Part shown: piece by piece, positions 49,601 through 61,300 of the stretch
Layout: each line of letters opens with the position of its first letter
Position numbering within the stretch: position 1 is the first letter of the stretch
Assembly (NCBI RefSeq): GCF_028389875.1
Contig: NC_084678.1
Span: 12,368,899 to 12,432,898, forward strand
Reading direction: 5' to 3'
DNA from: Rhea pennata
Taxonomy: Eukaryota > Chordata > Aves > Rheiformes > Rheidae
Length of the DNA: 64,000 nucleotides
Program-made: the position numbers and the translations under genes
Notes under the pieces: generated by a model
What the model was told of the DNA's origin: nothing
The model's input: the letters and a program-made list of their open reading frames with translations, nothing else
The model's database searches: none

Positions 49601-50277
49601 TAACCAGCTCCATCAGAGCACAGGAGAATTAAGGAGGTTTTTTAATATACTGAGACACTTTAAGAACTAGTAGATGCCAATCCTTTCCCTTCCTTTTTGT
49701 GCCCTTTTCTCTCCCTCCTGCATCCCCTCCAGTATTTTGGGACCACATTTTATGCACAGTAAACTTGATCAAAACTTAGTAAAATTACTGGAAGAAGTAT
49801 GTTGCTTTTGAAGTCGTTCCCAAAGGTAAAGACAGTAAAATCAAATAAAAAGAATAAAGTAATTCTGCTTTTGCACTTAAAAGATAGGTAAATTCGCTTG
49901 CTCACTAGAAAAATTTTAAGAAACTCATGGCCCCCACACCAAGCTAAGAATAATCAGAGCTAATTCTCTGTCGTTCAGAGACTCCACAAAGGCATCTGAC
50001 CTAATTACTTCTGAGGCACAGGTGAGACCAGCAGCACCCTTTGATGTGCTCTCAAGATTCCCCTTTCCATGTTCCTCTACATTGGCAATAGCTCAGATTA
50101 CAGCCCTACCTTGGGGCACCAAGTAAAGAAGTTTGACCATGTTGCATCACCTGAACATATCCTCACCATCTCAAACGTGGACATCCAGAGGGGGACAACT
50201 GACCAAGAGTTACAAGCCTCATTTTCTATCATGATAGCACATGCTGTCATGATCAGAGTGTCTCTACCAAAATCAGT

Positions 50278-50311
50278 AAAAAAAAAAAAAAATAAAAATA
50301 AAAATAAAAAT
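50278..50311. repeat. A15 run followed by (TAAAA) repeat
   Basis: An A run grading into about four pentamer units of AAAAT type. Confidence 0.9.
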
Positions 50312-51059
50312 AATTTGAAAATGCACAATACCAGACTCCAATCCAGCCAACTGACTCTGAAAGACCAAAGAGGTTTTGTTTCTCAGGGGTATCTCTATGG
50401 CTAGTAAAAATAAAACACTTCAATAAATAAATATTTTCTTATACCCTGGAAATATTCCTAATCAATATGCAGCTTGCTGCCATAGAGGACTTTTTCCTTC
50501 CAACCACCAGAAACTCATGACAAAAGAAAGCACGTCTCATTTATGAACTTAGCTATAAATACTTTTGCTAACTGCCATTTAGGAATTTCATTTCCTGCTT
50601 GAGCAAGTCCTGTTGAAAGAGGCAATTACCAAATTTGTTTCTAGTTATAGAAATAGATGTTTGTTGCTGCCCACATCTGTTTCGACAGACAAATTGCCAG
50701 TCATGGACGCTCTATGGAGAGCAAACACTCCATCCAGGGAGGGCTTTGCCACCTCTCCAGAAAGCTAATAGCAATTAAATGGATTGGGTTTCCAATTCCA
50801 ACCTCTTTTAAGCCCCATCTCTCACTGTAACGGGAGCTGCCTAGCGTTCGCAGGGCTCCTAACCCACAGCTTCAGAACTAGCTGCGAAAGCCTCCATCAT
50901 GTCACGTGTCAGACGCTACCGATGGTAGGTACTGTCAGTAGCAGAGCGAGCTGCTCCCTCCTGCTGCTGAAGAGGCTCTACAGAATATACATTTAATTAG
51001 CCATTAGGCACATCAAAACACAGCAGACCTAACTCCGTATGTCACGTAGATTCAGCATG

Positions 51060-51720
51060 TCGTATGTTGTGCGCGTACGGGCGAGCTCGGCGGTGGTGCG
51101 CCTTCCTCCCCTGCCAAGCTGCGGGACGCGGCGCCTTCCTCCCCAGCCGGCCCGGGACGCGGCGCCTTCCTCCCCAGCCGGCCCGGGACGCTCCGCCGCG
51201 CCGTCGCCAGCGGCTCCACGGACACCGCCGGCTCAGGCTTTCGGCCGCCCGCCGAGTTCGCAGAGCGGGTCCGCGGGCCGCAGCCTCTCCTAGCCGCACG
51301 CTGCGTACGACGGCTTTTATCGAATTTCCTTCCCAAGTACTCTGCCTTTTCTACTTTCCTCCACCCTGTTTATCCTCTGGAAAGTTTCCATTTCCACATA
51401 ATTCAGGGAAAACCATTAATCAGCCCATTCCCAATCGGCTGCAATACTGGCCCTCCAGGAACGGGCTGGACTCGGGCGCCGACCCAACGCCCACCCTCCT
51501 GGCGGAGCCGGCCAGCCCAGCCGCCTCCGCCACACGGGCAGGAGAGACCGCGCCGGGCCGGACCGAACCGCAGAGCGGCCACCAGCCGCCGGCGCGGGGC
51601 TCCAGGAAGGGCTCCTCGCGCGGGGAGGCCTCAGAGGGACGCCAGCCGAGGAGCCCGGCTCCCGCTCACGAGCGAAACCTCGGCACGTCCCTTCGCGCGC
51701 GGCCAGGCTCCAGGTTTCGT
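51060..51720. promoter_or_regulatory. CpG island with an embedded minisatellite
   Basis: A CpG-dense block in two parts (51,070-51,300 and 51,460-51,700). The 240-codon plus-strand frame across it looks like a compositional artefact of GC-rich DNA. Possible alternative PMEPA1 promoter or enhancer; no strong minus-strand donor of the right phase was seen. Confidence 0.5.
51095..51192. repeat. 31-bp minisatellite, about two exact copies plus partial ones
   Basis: A 31-bp unit beginning GGGACGCGGCGCC occurs at 51123-51153 and again at 51154-51184 without change. A truncated third copy starts at 51185, and a diverged copy precedes at about 51095-51122. Confidence 0.9.
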
Positions 51721-51839
51721 ACCGCACGTCGGCCTACACGTGCCTGGACCCTAGCGCTCAGCTTCAAAACCCCAGCTCAGAAGTGAGGTGGAAGCACACC
51801 AGAAAGCCAGGAAACCCTGTGACCGAGGTGGAACCTCCT

Positions 51840-52160
51840 GCTAAGGGCGCGTTTCTCCCGTGCGAGTCAGGAGCCCCCCGCACCCTCTGCCTCACTTATC
51901 AATCAGGCAGCAGCACCGAAGGGCCCATTAGTATTCGGCAGACGCGCCAGGAGCCCCATCGCGCCAGATGCTGCGCGCAGGCCCCGTCCCGCAAAGGCCT
52001 GGCCACCCCACGGATACGCGCGGCCATGCACAACTCCCCTCCGGAGGGCCCCGGGATCACGGGAACGGCCTCGGCAACTCCAGGGCCTGCAGGATCCGCG
52101 ACGCCCCAGGCAAGAAGACGCGGCACACCAGACTGCCTCGGAAACTTGGGAGCAGACGAG
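51840..52160. other. GC-rich, CpG-containing block
   Basis: A moderately CpG-rich tract between the two main islands at 51.1 and 52.9 kb. No gene supported. Confidence 0.4.
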
Positions 52161-52849
52161 TGTTGAAAGAGAGATTGAGCAAGATGACCAAAGCCGCAGA
52201 GTCATGACAGGGCTATAAACTGAAACCGGATTTCCTCAGCTACGTCCAGGGCCTTATCAGCGGGACACCTTTCCTTTCCATACTGCTTTAGGTGTCTCTT
52301 ACATACAGCTTTTCAGCTTTCTGCTTACAGCAGGGGTGACGTTTCACGAGGCATGTTACTTCTACAGAAAAACTAAAATCTTAGCGATAGACACAATTAT
52401 GCATTGCAGAAGAGTGCAAAACGCATGCAAGTGCCCACACATACATGCCTGTATTTGGTCCCCACAATATTCAAGCTCAGCTCTCAGAGCAGCCCGAACA
52501 CTGCCAGACAGGAGAGAACGAGAATCCATGCTTGTGGGTACATACTCTCTCACGTTTATATAGATATTTTATGTGTATATATAAAAATACATGTATAAGT
52601 AGGCCAAGGAAAACGGGGGCAAGGTGAATAAAAATGTTCTGGGTCTGATGAAATTGGAGGAGAGGGCAATAAACTTTCACCTCCATTTTAGCAACAGCCC
52701 TGTAAGGATTTAAATAACTTCTGGAGCGCATATTCTGGAAGGTTTACTTTTTGTTGGGGCGTTTTGCATCTGTTGGTTTTTCGGATGGGGAGAAATGCAC
52801 TTTTTTGTGCTCAAAAACTAAGAGCGTTTGCTCGAAAGAGGCTATTCTA

Positions 52850-53530
52850 CAAACCGAGGACGTTCGGGAGCGACCATGCGCTCTCCCCACCGCGACGCGG
52901 GACCAGCTGCCACGTCCCCTTGCCGCCCGCTCCACCGGCTCCCGGGCGCGGTGGACGCCGGCGACGCACCGCGGGACGCGGGCACGGCGCGAGGAGCCCG
53001 CCGCGTCGCCGTCGCCCCGGCCCGCGCCGCCCTCGCGGGTTATTTCCAGGGCCGGCGGCCGGCTCTGCCCCGCGTCCCGGGGGAGCTGGGGGCAGCTGCC
53101 GCCGCAGCGCCGGGAGCCGGGGTCGGGGGCACGGTGGCGGCGGGGGGAAGAGCGCCGAGCGGAGGATTATCCGCCAACACAGCTTGTCCCCTTTTCACTG
53201 CATTTAACAATAAAGCAGTAGCTATAGCAACGGGGTTAATTAATGCGTCCGATTTGCATAACTAAAACTCTCAACCCATTCAAACCCCGATGATATTTTC
53301 ATTCTTAAACCCGGCGTGCCAGGCTGCATTCGTACCGCTACGGGAATACAAACAAATACAGGCACGTACCTAGGTACGGACGCGCGTGCAGACACTCGCA
53401 CGTACGCCCGTGCGCTCGCACCCAAACAACAGCGCCCGAAAGCGCTGCAGAACGGCGGCTCCCGCAAGGCGACCTGCCGCTGAGCCTCCACCGGAGACTT
53501 GCTCCGCGTACCTTTATTCCCCCGGAAAAC
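52850..53530. promoter_or_regulatory. CpG island (densest at 52,860-53,170)
   Basis: CpG-dense block with a second smaller peak at about 53,310-53,530. It sits 250-900 bp from the paired SMAD palindromes. A minus-strand GTACGT donor-like site lies near 53,376, within the smaller peak, without a clear coding exon. Candidate alternative promoter. Confidence 0.45.
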
Positions 53531-53763
53531 ATTAACGTTTGCCAATAAACATGCTAAAAAGACAGAACAGCAAAACGGGGACCAAAGTGTCTTTCCAATA
53601 AATAAATAAAACAAGGGGGAAAAAGAAGTGATTTTCAGAGATGGAGGGAGTAAAGCACATTCCAAGACAGAGGGGGTAGGAAGATAGGGAACGTAAAGGT
53701 TTCAGACTATCGTATAACCAGAGGGGGAAATGTCTTCTCACCACAAACATGCATCTGCATGAT

Positions 53764-53771
53764 GTCTAGAC
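53764..53771. promoter_or_regulatory. Palindromic SMAD-binding element GTCTAGAC, copy 1 of a pair
   Basis: A perfect GTCTAGAC. A second copy lies 262 bp further on in the same AT-rich block, just beside a cluster of CpG islands. Confidence 0.45.
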
Positions 53772-54025
53772 AGTCATAAAAAGGGCAATTAAAGTACTGC
53801 AGGCTGCAGTAAGCTAATGTCTCCTCACCGAGTCTAAACACTTGAAACATACTGCGCTAACTTCGGGAAAAAAAAACAAAACAAAACCAATATACAGGGG
53901 GAGACAGAGAAAGGCAAGTTTGTAAGGAAAAATGTTTTGAAATTCAGTTTTAAATAAGCTGGTAAATTAATTCAACCTTGTCAAATCTTTGCCTTATAAC
54001 ATATCAAATATTCCGCCTGCGTCCT

Positions 54026-54046
54026 GTCTAGACTGCGATAACAAAG
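54026..54046. promoter_or_regulatory. SMAD palindrome with adjacent TCF/LEF-type site
   Basis: GTCTAGAC (54026-54033), a 6-bp spacer, then AACAAAG (54040-54046), which fits the WWCAAAG core of TCF/LEF factors. As I recall, the mouse Tmepai gene is activated by TGF-beta through an intron-1 element where SMAD3 and TCF7L2 act together. This arrangement is the same type. The assignment is inference. Confidence 0.45.
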
Positions 54047-57000
54047 GGCATTTAAAGCCCTGCAAGATGCGCTGACAGAGTAGCCATTTAAAGATGCAGT
54101 ATTGCTTTCTGCATCTAAAACGATTTGTCAGATGGAGTTAAAATGAAAATGATAAGCAATCACTCTGGTTCACAAGGAACATTTAAAAAGGAAGAAAAAA
54201 AAAAACCCAACCCACAGCCCATAGATATAAACCCACTAAAATCATTCCAGTATATCACTCCAGTGGGATTTGTTTGGCATTTGCTTTTTTTGTTAATGAG
54301 ATGTAGCTATCTTTATGCAGCACATGCATTTCTAAATAGGAGCAAGTTTTAGAAAGCTAGCTCTCAACTGTTAATTGATTTACCTGGATATAAGATGATG
54401 ACCTAGAGTAAGGTATTACTAGAACACAAAGGGTTACAGCAAAACAGATTTTTTCCTTCAAGGAAAAGCTGCATTCACCCTTGCAAACTACATACTTAAA
54501 ATGAAAAAAGTAAACCTTCACATAATAGAAGCTGGTCAGCCTCCAGCAATGATACAACTCAACCTGGGAGTCACTGTCCCTCCTCAGGGGGGAGGAAAGT
54601 TAAGGCAAACTATGTGGGTGTATACATCATTTTTTACTGAGAGGACAGTTTTCTGGAAAAAGCAAAAGCAGCTATAAGCTTGCCTAATACAAGAAACATT
54701 TTCCTCCCTTCCCGGGTTTTGTCAGCTATTGGAGAGCCAAAAATCTCATGAAATATAAGCAAACTAGCTGCCACAGCTTAACAGGACAGACTAATGAGGC
54801 CCATGATACGGCAGAGACAAACTGGCATTCTTGCTGGATTATGGACAGGTAACCCTACAGGCAACCATTTGTCACAAAATGCAAGACTGACTTAAAAATT
54901 TTATTGTGATATTGAATGATGAAAAGCCCATGGCAAAAGAGGGGGGGATAGAGGCATGCAGAGCTTCTATTCAAACTGCATCATATGGTCGCTTTTGGAG
55001 CGGGGAGATGAAGTGGGGAGGTAGTGCTGTAAGTTCAAAATAGGGTTTACTACAGTTTCTCTCTGCTCCTTACCCTATAACATCCCACCAGCATCTCATT
55101 TGCACCTCCTTCTGCCTCCCCACCCTTGTTTCTTAATTATTATTTTAATAAGGCTGTTTCCAACTTCACTGCTCATTCCGCAATAGCCCAAGGGCTACAA
55201 CTGTTCATTAGACAGAATTTCTGTTTTAATTGCACTGACACAGATGTGTAGGTTATCTGGAAGAAATTACTAAAATGAGCAGTAAAGAATGGGGCTGGAT
55301 GCTTTTCTTCCCTTATGAAGAGTTTAATTTAACATCACTCCCCCACTCACACCCCGTACAACTAGCAGTGCTAAATGCATCGTGGGCCTTGCGGGGGAAT
55401 TAACCTCTAATCGTTTCCTGTGCCAGACTCTGTACAGGTGCTGCAGAAACCTTACTGGGGTATGCCCTGCATTTATGGTCCCGCATGCTTTGTTTCCCGC
55501 AAGGAAACAATACTTGAGGAAGCCTTTTACAAGGACATTTTTAGTTGTGGTCAACACCCATCTGAAGAATGATCAAGCCACTCGTGTCAATTATTTTCCC
55601 TGGCAAGAACCAAACTCGAGCCCAAGAGGCATTTTGCTCTACACACCATGGCTTCCGCAAGGGCTAAAAGTGCAGTTTTGACCCAAGGCACTGCAGAGGT
55701 GGTGCCTGGAGGGTGTTTGGCAATGTCCACCCCACGAGGTGCTCCAATGCTCCTGTGCAATGCTGGAGGCTGCGGTGTCCAAGAGGACTCAGACTGATCA
55801 CGCCTTGCCACCCACACACTGGGCCCCAGGAGACTGAATCCGGGAACATGAGGTCCCCTAGCACGGATACAACCCAAGTTGAGACCTTGAATGACAGAGA
55901 CCACATCAGGGCGAGAAATACACACTACTGCATGGTCTCAGTCTGCACGTAACTCTCAATACTGGCCATAATGATAAAACAAAGTCCCTGGCGAAAATTC
56001 GGTTTTAATTAACCTTACATGTTAGCCCTGTCATGGGTTTTTGATGACACACAGAACAATTCAGAGTCAAGACTCCTTGGCAAAACCCTGGAAATGCCAA
56101 ACCCTGGAGGGCAAGGAGGCGATATTTGCCATTTTTAACGGCTCCCACCGATTCCCTCACCAGCATTTCTGAGCCACAGGTTGTCCCCACTCCCTGCTCG
56201 GGATGTGGAGACCAGGGTGGGATGAGGCTTAGTGCGTTGGGTTCCTACTCCTCCCCTCCAGCAATGTAAAGCACCAGACATAGGCTGCCTTTGTAAAAGC
56301 ATCACCGCTTCTGCTTAGCGGCGCCCAGGCTTCCAACCTGCCACAGTTGTGCAGCTGTCAAATCAGCCATGGAGTTTATGTGAACTTCCTCAGCAATGCA
56401 CGTTGGCAAGAGCCAGATATATAATAGCCCTAGATTCATGAAGAAATAGCTGCCAGTGTTATTTCTATTTAAAACCTCTATTTGAGTTTTATATGCTCAC
56501 TCTTCACACAATACACACATGCATACACACAAAATGCAGGAGCGCGCCAGATCCAGCATCATGCCACTTCACCAAGAGCTCTGCCTAATAAGGGTTGCAG
56601 GTTTTGGCTCACTGTTATTATTTAATAAATTTTAATTCAATAATAAAAAACAGAAGCCTGCCAATTTTTCATTGTGTCTTTTTGCCAGAAAAGAAACTGT
56701 GCAAGAAACTTGCTTCCGACTTATTTATTTAACAATTCTCTCTCCCTCACCTCCCACCACCCCCGTGAAGTCAGACAGGGAGCTGCCCTCCTCGGCACCG
56801 GCACAAACGGACCTACCAGGGCAGCTGAAAGCTAAAACCGCAGAGGCAGGCGGCCAGCAAGGGTGGGCTGGGCGAGGAGGGGAAGAGAACAAAAAGATGC
56901 ACATCAAGGGTTCAAGCTCCATCTCTGAATACAGCTAAAAGTCGTGAAAAAAAAAAATCTCCTTCGGCAAAACTCATCTTTGATTTAAAGAGGAATAATA

Positions 57001-57294
57001 ATAATAAAAAAAAATCTAAGAGCTTCACGACAAAAAGTCTGTATTAAACAAAAAATCTTATACCTTTGTTGCTAGGGGACTTGCTTGCTTTATGTCTGCC
57101 AAAAACCTTTAAAATATCACTATATTTTAACAAAACCCAGAGACTGAAACATCTTGCGTGCTAAAATCCAAGAGAGAGGCACATCCGTTCCACGCTTTAC
57201 GTACAAGTACTTTGCTCAGGCCTGGGTTCGTTCTGCGTCTTGGTCCTCGATGCTTTTTGGCAGTTCGCTCTAGACTTACTGGCACGGGCTAAAA

Positions 57295-57730
57295 GGGTTT
57301 TATTTAGATGGTGTCAGCTGAGCATCTGCGCCTGCGAGCGCGCTGCCGGCGGGCAGGCAGCGAGCCGGGCACGCTCGCCCACCTCGGACCCTTCCCGACA
57401 AGGGGCCGGGAAGGCGTCCGGACCCCCCCGCGGCCGCGGGACGCCGCGCGGCGACGCAAGCTCCCGCTCCGGCGCGCGGCAGCCGCGACCCCCAGAAGGC
57501 ACGGCCGGCCCGGCCGGCTCGCCCCCCTCCGCCGGCGGCGCCCGGGGCGGCTCCCAGCTTACGGTGCAGCCGGGGCCAGCACAGATGAAACCAGCTCATC
57601 AGATTTCCTACGTCCAGCCCGAGTGGCCTGGGACGTCCCCTTGCCTCCGTGTGTTTTACACGTACCATCTTCACATTCCTAAACGCAACCTGCTCTCGTT
57701 TCGCTGCGGCGCAGACCGCTAACAGAAGAG
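57295..57730. promoter_or_regulatory. CpG island near a possible distal PMEPA1 first exon
   Basis: CpG-dense block of about 430 bp, strongest at 57,310-57,560. A minus-strand donor GTAAGC lies inside it at 57562-57557. Confidence 0.5.
57563..57668 (-). other. Speculative distal coding first exon of PMEPA1
   Basis: An ATG at 57668-57666 opens 35 codons ending in phase 1 at a GTAAGC donor. Joined to the membrane exon it would give Pro and then ELEFVQ, 287 residues in total. The translated sequence has no similarity to the human isoform a N-terminus that I can see, and a phase-compatible donor could occur by chance. Confidence 0.2.
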
Positions 57731-58179
57731 CGCGCGAGCAACGCGCTTCCTTTCGCGAAGCCTTTTCATTTCGCTTTCACTGTTCAGTTAAAAGGGGACG
57801 TACAAAAACGTTCCTTCTCACCCAAGCCTAGTGACATCAGCCCAACGTGCAGAAAAACTGCATTCAGGACGCAGCTCCGCCACGTCCCTCTGGTGTGACC
57901 CTGGACGAGTCCCTCCGTGTCTCTGTGTTGTAGGTGTCCCTCTCCCCAAATACTCAGTGAGATGCCGTGAAACGCAAATACCCTAAATAAATGCTAGAGC
58001 TGATGGCAAGCTGCTGCCAGAGAACTGCATGCAAAGAGAGGAAAAGAAAAAGGGGAAAAAAAAGACCTATTAGAAGCCCTCCTTCATCTCTGCCAGAAAG
58101 AAAATGTTATTACCAAGTACTTAAAAAGACACATTAAGGGAGAGAGATCAGATCAACGTCTAAAAGCATCCATCCTGCA

Positions 58180-58345
58180 GCAGAGCGGGAACGTGGCGCG
58201 CTGCAGAGCGAGGCACGAGCTGCCAGCGGGCGGGCGGCCCCGGGACTGCCGCGGCGCCCGGCGCCTCTGCCGGGGCAACGCGGCGGCAGCGCGGCGCGGC
58301 CCGTCCTCCAGCAAGGCTGCTCTGCGAGGCGCCGTCTTCAACCTG
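58180..58345. other. Short CpG-rich burst
   Basis: About 165 bp of CpG-dense DNA between AT-rich stretches. No exon recognised. Confidence 0.5.
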
Positions 58346-61300
58346 CAGGTCAAAACACGCCTCCTTTCAGCAAAGCTGAGATGAAACCAAAACAATTAAT
58401 CTTAAATGTTCCCAATTTGAAGACTATGTCTAGTAGAAAAATCCAAAAAGCAGTTTTCCAAACCACTTACACAAAAAGACAAAACAGAAGCTCCCTATAG
58501 GTGAAGGGCCTGCTATCACTGCAGCACTGCTCTGGGAATGAGTGGAATTAGCAGCATTTCCTGGCTTGTGACAACCAGTCGACATGGAACTTCCGAAACT
58601 GGTGTGAACAGGAAAAGCCTCGCTGGATTATACAGAAGTTTTCTTTTGGTTTCTGAAGTCATATATGGGACCTTCACAGGTTTCTGCAGGGACAGGCAAA
58701 GTTTTTTTTTTAAATGAGAGGTGAAATATTAGCTGGCTGAATATGCTGAATTCAGAAAATGAGAGGAGCTCCATTCCTCACTTCGCTATCTGATGACCTA
58801 TCCTGCGATCTCCATGCCCCTCTTCTACCCAGGGACAACTTAAGAACAGCAAGTTTCTTTTTCCCCCTACTCTCCATCACTCCCATATTGCATCTCCAAA
58901 ATGTAATTTCTCTTGCAGCAGTTTCTTCCCAGGATGCCCTGATTCAGAGGACCAGCTGGCACCTGTACTGCCAGCAGAGCTGGGAACCACAGCAGGACAC
59001 TGTGTGGTGTGGTGCAGGACACCTCAGCAAGGTCCAGGCAACATTCATTCGAGTAGCCTTTTTTTTTTTTTTTTTTTTTTTTTAAGACACTTGCATGTAG
59101 ACTATTTTTGGTATGCATACAAAGAAAGACTGACAGATCCTACAATGAGATTTTTATCAGCAGCATGCAGCTATGGAAACAAACCAGTTTGAACTAATAT
59201 AACAAAACACTCAAACCAACAACAATGAAATAAAGTAGTATGTATATGGGCATTTTCCCAGTAGAGCGTTGCACTGAGGTGGACGCACCTTCTGTGAAAC
59301 AGCTGAGATCTGTGTGTCAGCTTGGACATACGAAACCAGTAGAAATCAAAAATCACATACTGCATTTTCATCTACTTACATTTTCTTTTTTTTTTTTTTT
59401 TTTTGTCTTGTGCATGTTGTTTTGTGCAAACCCTCTACCCTGTTCTTTTATTTAAGGAATGCAATGAATGCATCTTTCCCAGAATCAGTTGAGCAGCTCT
59501 ATGGTGAAAGCAGCACCTCCCTACCCTACATACCCATTCCCCCAGTCACCCCCTTTCTGAAGCAGGGGAGCAGACACTAAACCCCAATATCTGCCTAGCA
59601 TTTGGCTTCCTAGTCCTAACTTGGCAGATGATGACACTCGGCAGAACTGTTCCTCTTTCAAAGGGCCAAAGAGATTCACATACCAACTTGCAGGAACCAG
59701 AGACAAGGTCTGGCATCTCAACTGAGACATTCAGGAGTCATCAAGAAGAAGCGGGAAGGGATAACAGTTTAAAAACCCAGAGAAGGGAATAAAGAGCTCC
59801 AAGTCTCCCTTGGATCACTCTTGCCCGAAGTGGAGCCTGCCCTGCCCTGCTCTACGCAGGGCTTTAGAAGCTATTTATCTCCGCATCCGCAGAGGCGCAG
59901 TCAGGGATTACCCAGCGATGCCAGCACAGATCTTGGCTAATGCCGCCACTAGCACTACTGCGGTTGTGTAAACTAACAAGTGCTCCGGTGCCAGGCTGCC
60001 GTAGCCGTGGGGCACGGGAAGCCAGCTCCGAAGAGCTGCCACGGAGCAGGGAGCTACTGCACGCTCCCGCCTGCGTCGCGCCGTCGTCAGGCCTGCTAAG
60101 TAAACAAACCCACCTTTTTTGGTTGTGCTCCAGATTTCTCCCCTCCACCCCCACATCTCACCCCAGGCAAGCCGAATTTCTCAGTAGCACGTGGGCTTTA
60201 TAGCTGGGAGCACCGTGGCTCCCGGGAAAGGTGGCGGGAGAGGCTAGAGAACGCCAGGCTCGCTGGCATCCTTGGGAAAGGGCACCTCTCCCCGTGCACC
60301 CTGCCTCTGCAACCTGCTGACAACACTGGGAAGCTACCGAATAAAGCACTCGGCAAATACAGGGACTTCAGGCAATATCGGCCCAAGCTGGAGCTGCGGA
60401 CAGGACCCAGACAGCAAAGGCGAGGCCAAAAGCCACCGGGCACGGGGAAGCCGGGTCTTGCAGACTGCGGCTTTTAGAAGCTCAGCAAGACTTCCTGTGC
60501 CCCCATGCACAGTTTCCTTTCTCCAATGTTTGCAAACACAGCTCTTCATCGGACTAAAGCAGGCTGCACAACTCAGCTAACAGCAAAATCTTTAAAACAC
60601 CCCTACACCATCGTCCAAAAAATACCGATTTCAAAAGATTAAAAATAAAAAACAAAAAGCAAACCCAAAGAGTACAAGTTTGTGATAAAGGAGTAAGTGA
60701 TGGCAGACAGCAGAGAACAACTCTCTCTCAAAAATACTGTATTTCATTTTCTGCTGTCTATATTCTAAGAAAACCACAAGTTTTAACTTGAATGTTTTTT
60801 TTTCCTCCCTCCCTGAGGGACAAGCGCACATACAGAACAGGACAGAGAAGACCAGGGAAAGCCGAAAGAGCAGCAAAACTAGGGCAAATCCCTGTCCACT
60901 TGCCTTCCTAAATCACTGGACGAGGAAATGGATGCAAGGTTATTGAGGAAGCAGCCAGAAGTAGCACTGCTCAGTGCAGCATGAAACTGGGGCTCCCTCC
61001 ACCAGCCCAGCTGGTTTGCAGAAACCTTCTGAATAGCAGACCTGGAGGTACACACTATTAAGGCAATAATGTAGAATACATCATTTATTCCCACCGGAGT
61101 TCCCTACGGACTGCAGTGAGCCACCATCGCCCACGTGCACGGGCCACGTCCGCCCTTCGCACGTGGCTGCTCCCGACCTTGGGCTCCCTTCTGTTTCCCA
61201 GCGGAGATATTTACACCACGATAGTGCTCTCGGTGAGGGCGGTAGTGTTTTATAGCTTTTTTGCATAAGCAAAAACTATTTTGCTGTATGATCAAATTGT

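Larger units (their letters stand above)
44151..51040. other. Non-coding, no feature recognised apart from simple repeats
   Basis: Nearly 7 kb of mixed composition. The longest frame is 188 codons at 47307-47873 on the plus strand; it shows no domain or homology I recognise. Contains a short (AC) run near 46313, an A24 run and an (AAAAT) run. Confidence 0.6.
53531..57290. other. AT-rich non-coding block containing the SMAD/TCF sites
   Basis: No gene supported. The segment at about 53,700-54,100 resembles a conserved enhancer: paired SMAD palindromes, a TCF-type site and a near-palindromic GGGCATTTAAAGCCC (54047-54061). A small inverted repeat GTTTCC/GGAAAC lies at 55492-55508. Confidence 0.5.

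Noticed and set aside
51064..51786. 240-codon plus-strand open frame
   Set aside because: Compositional: CpG island plus a 31-bp minisatellite; Pro/Arg/Ala-rich, no homology, open frames on both strands.
59521..59540. ATGG followed by GTATGT on the minus strand as the human isoform b-type first exon
   Set aside because: Phase would fit, but there is no CpG island or other support, and such a short pattern recurs by chance.
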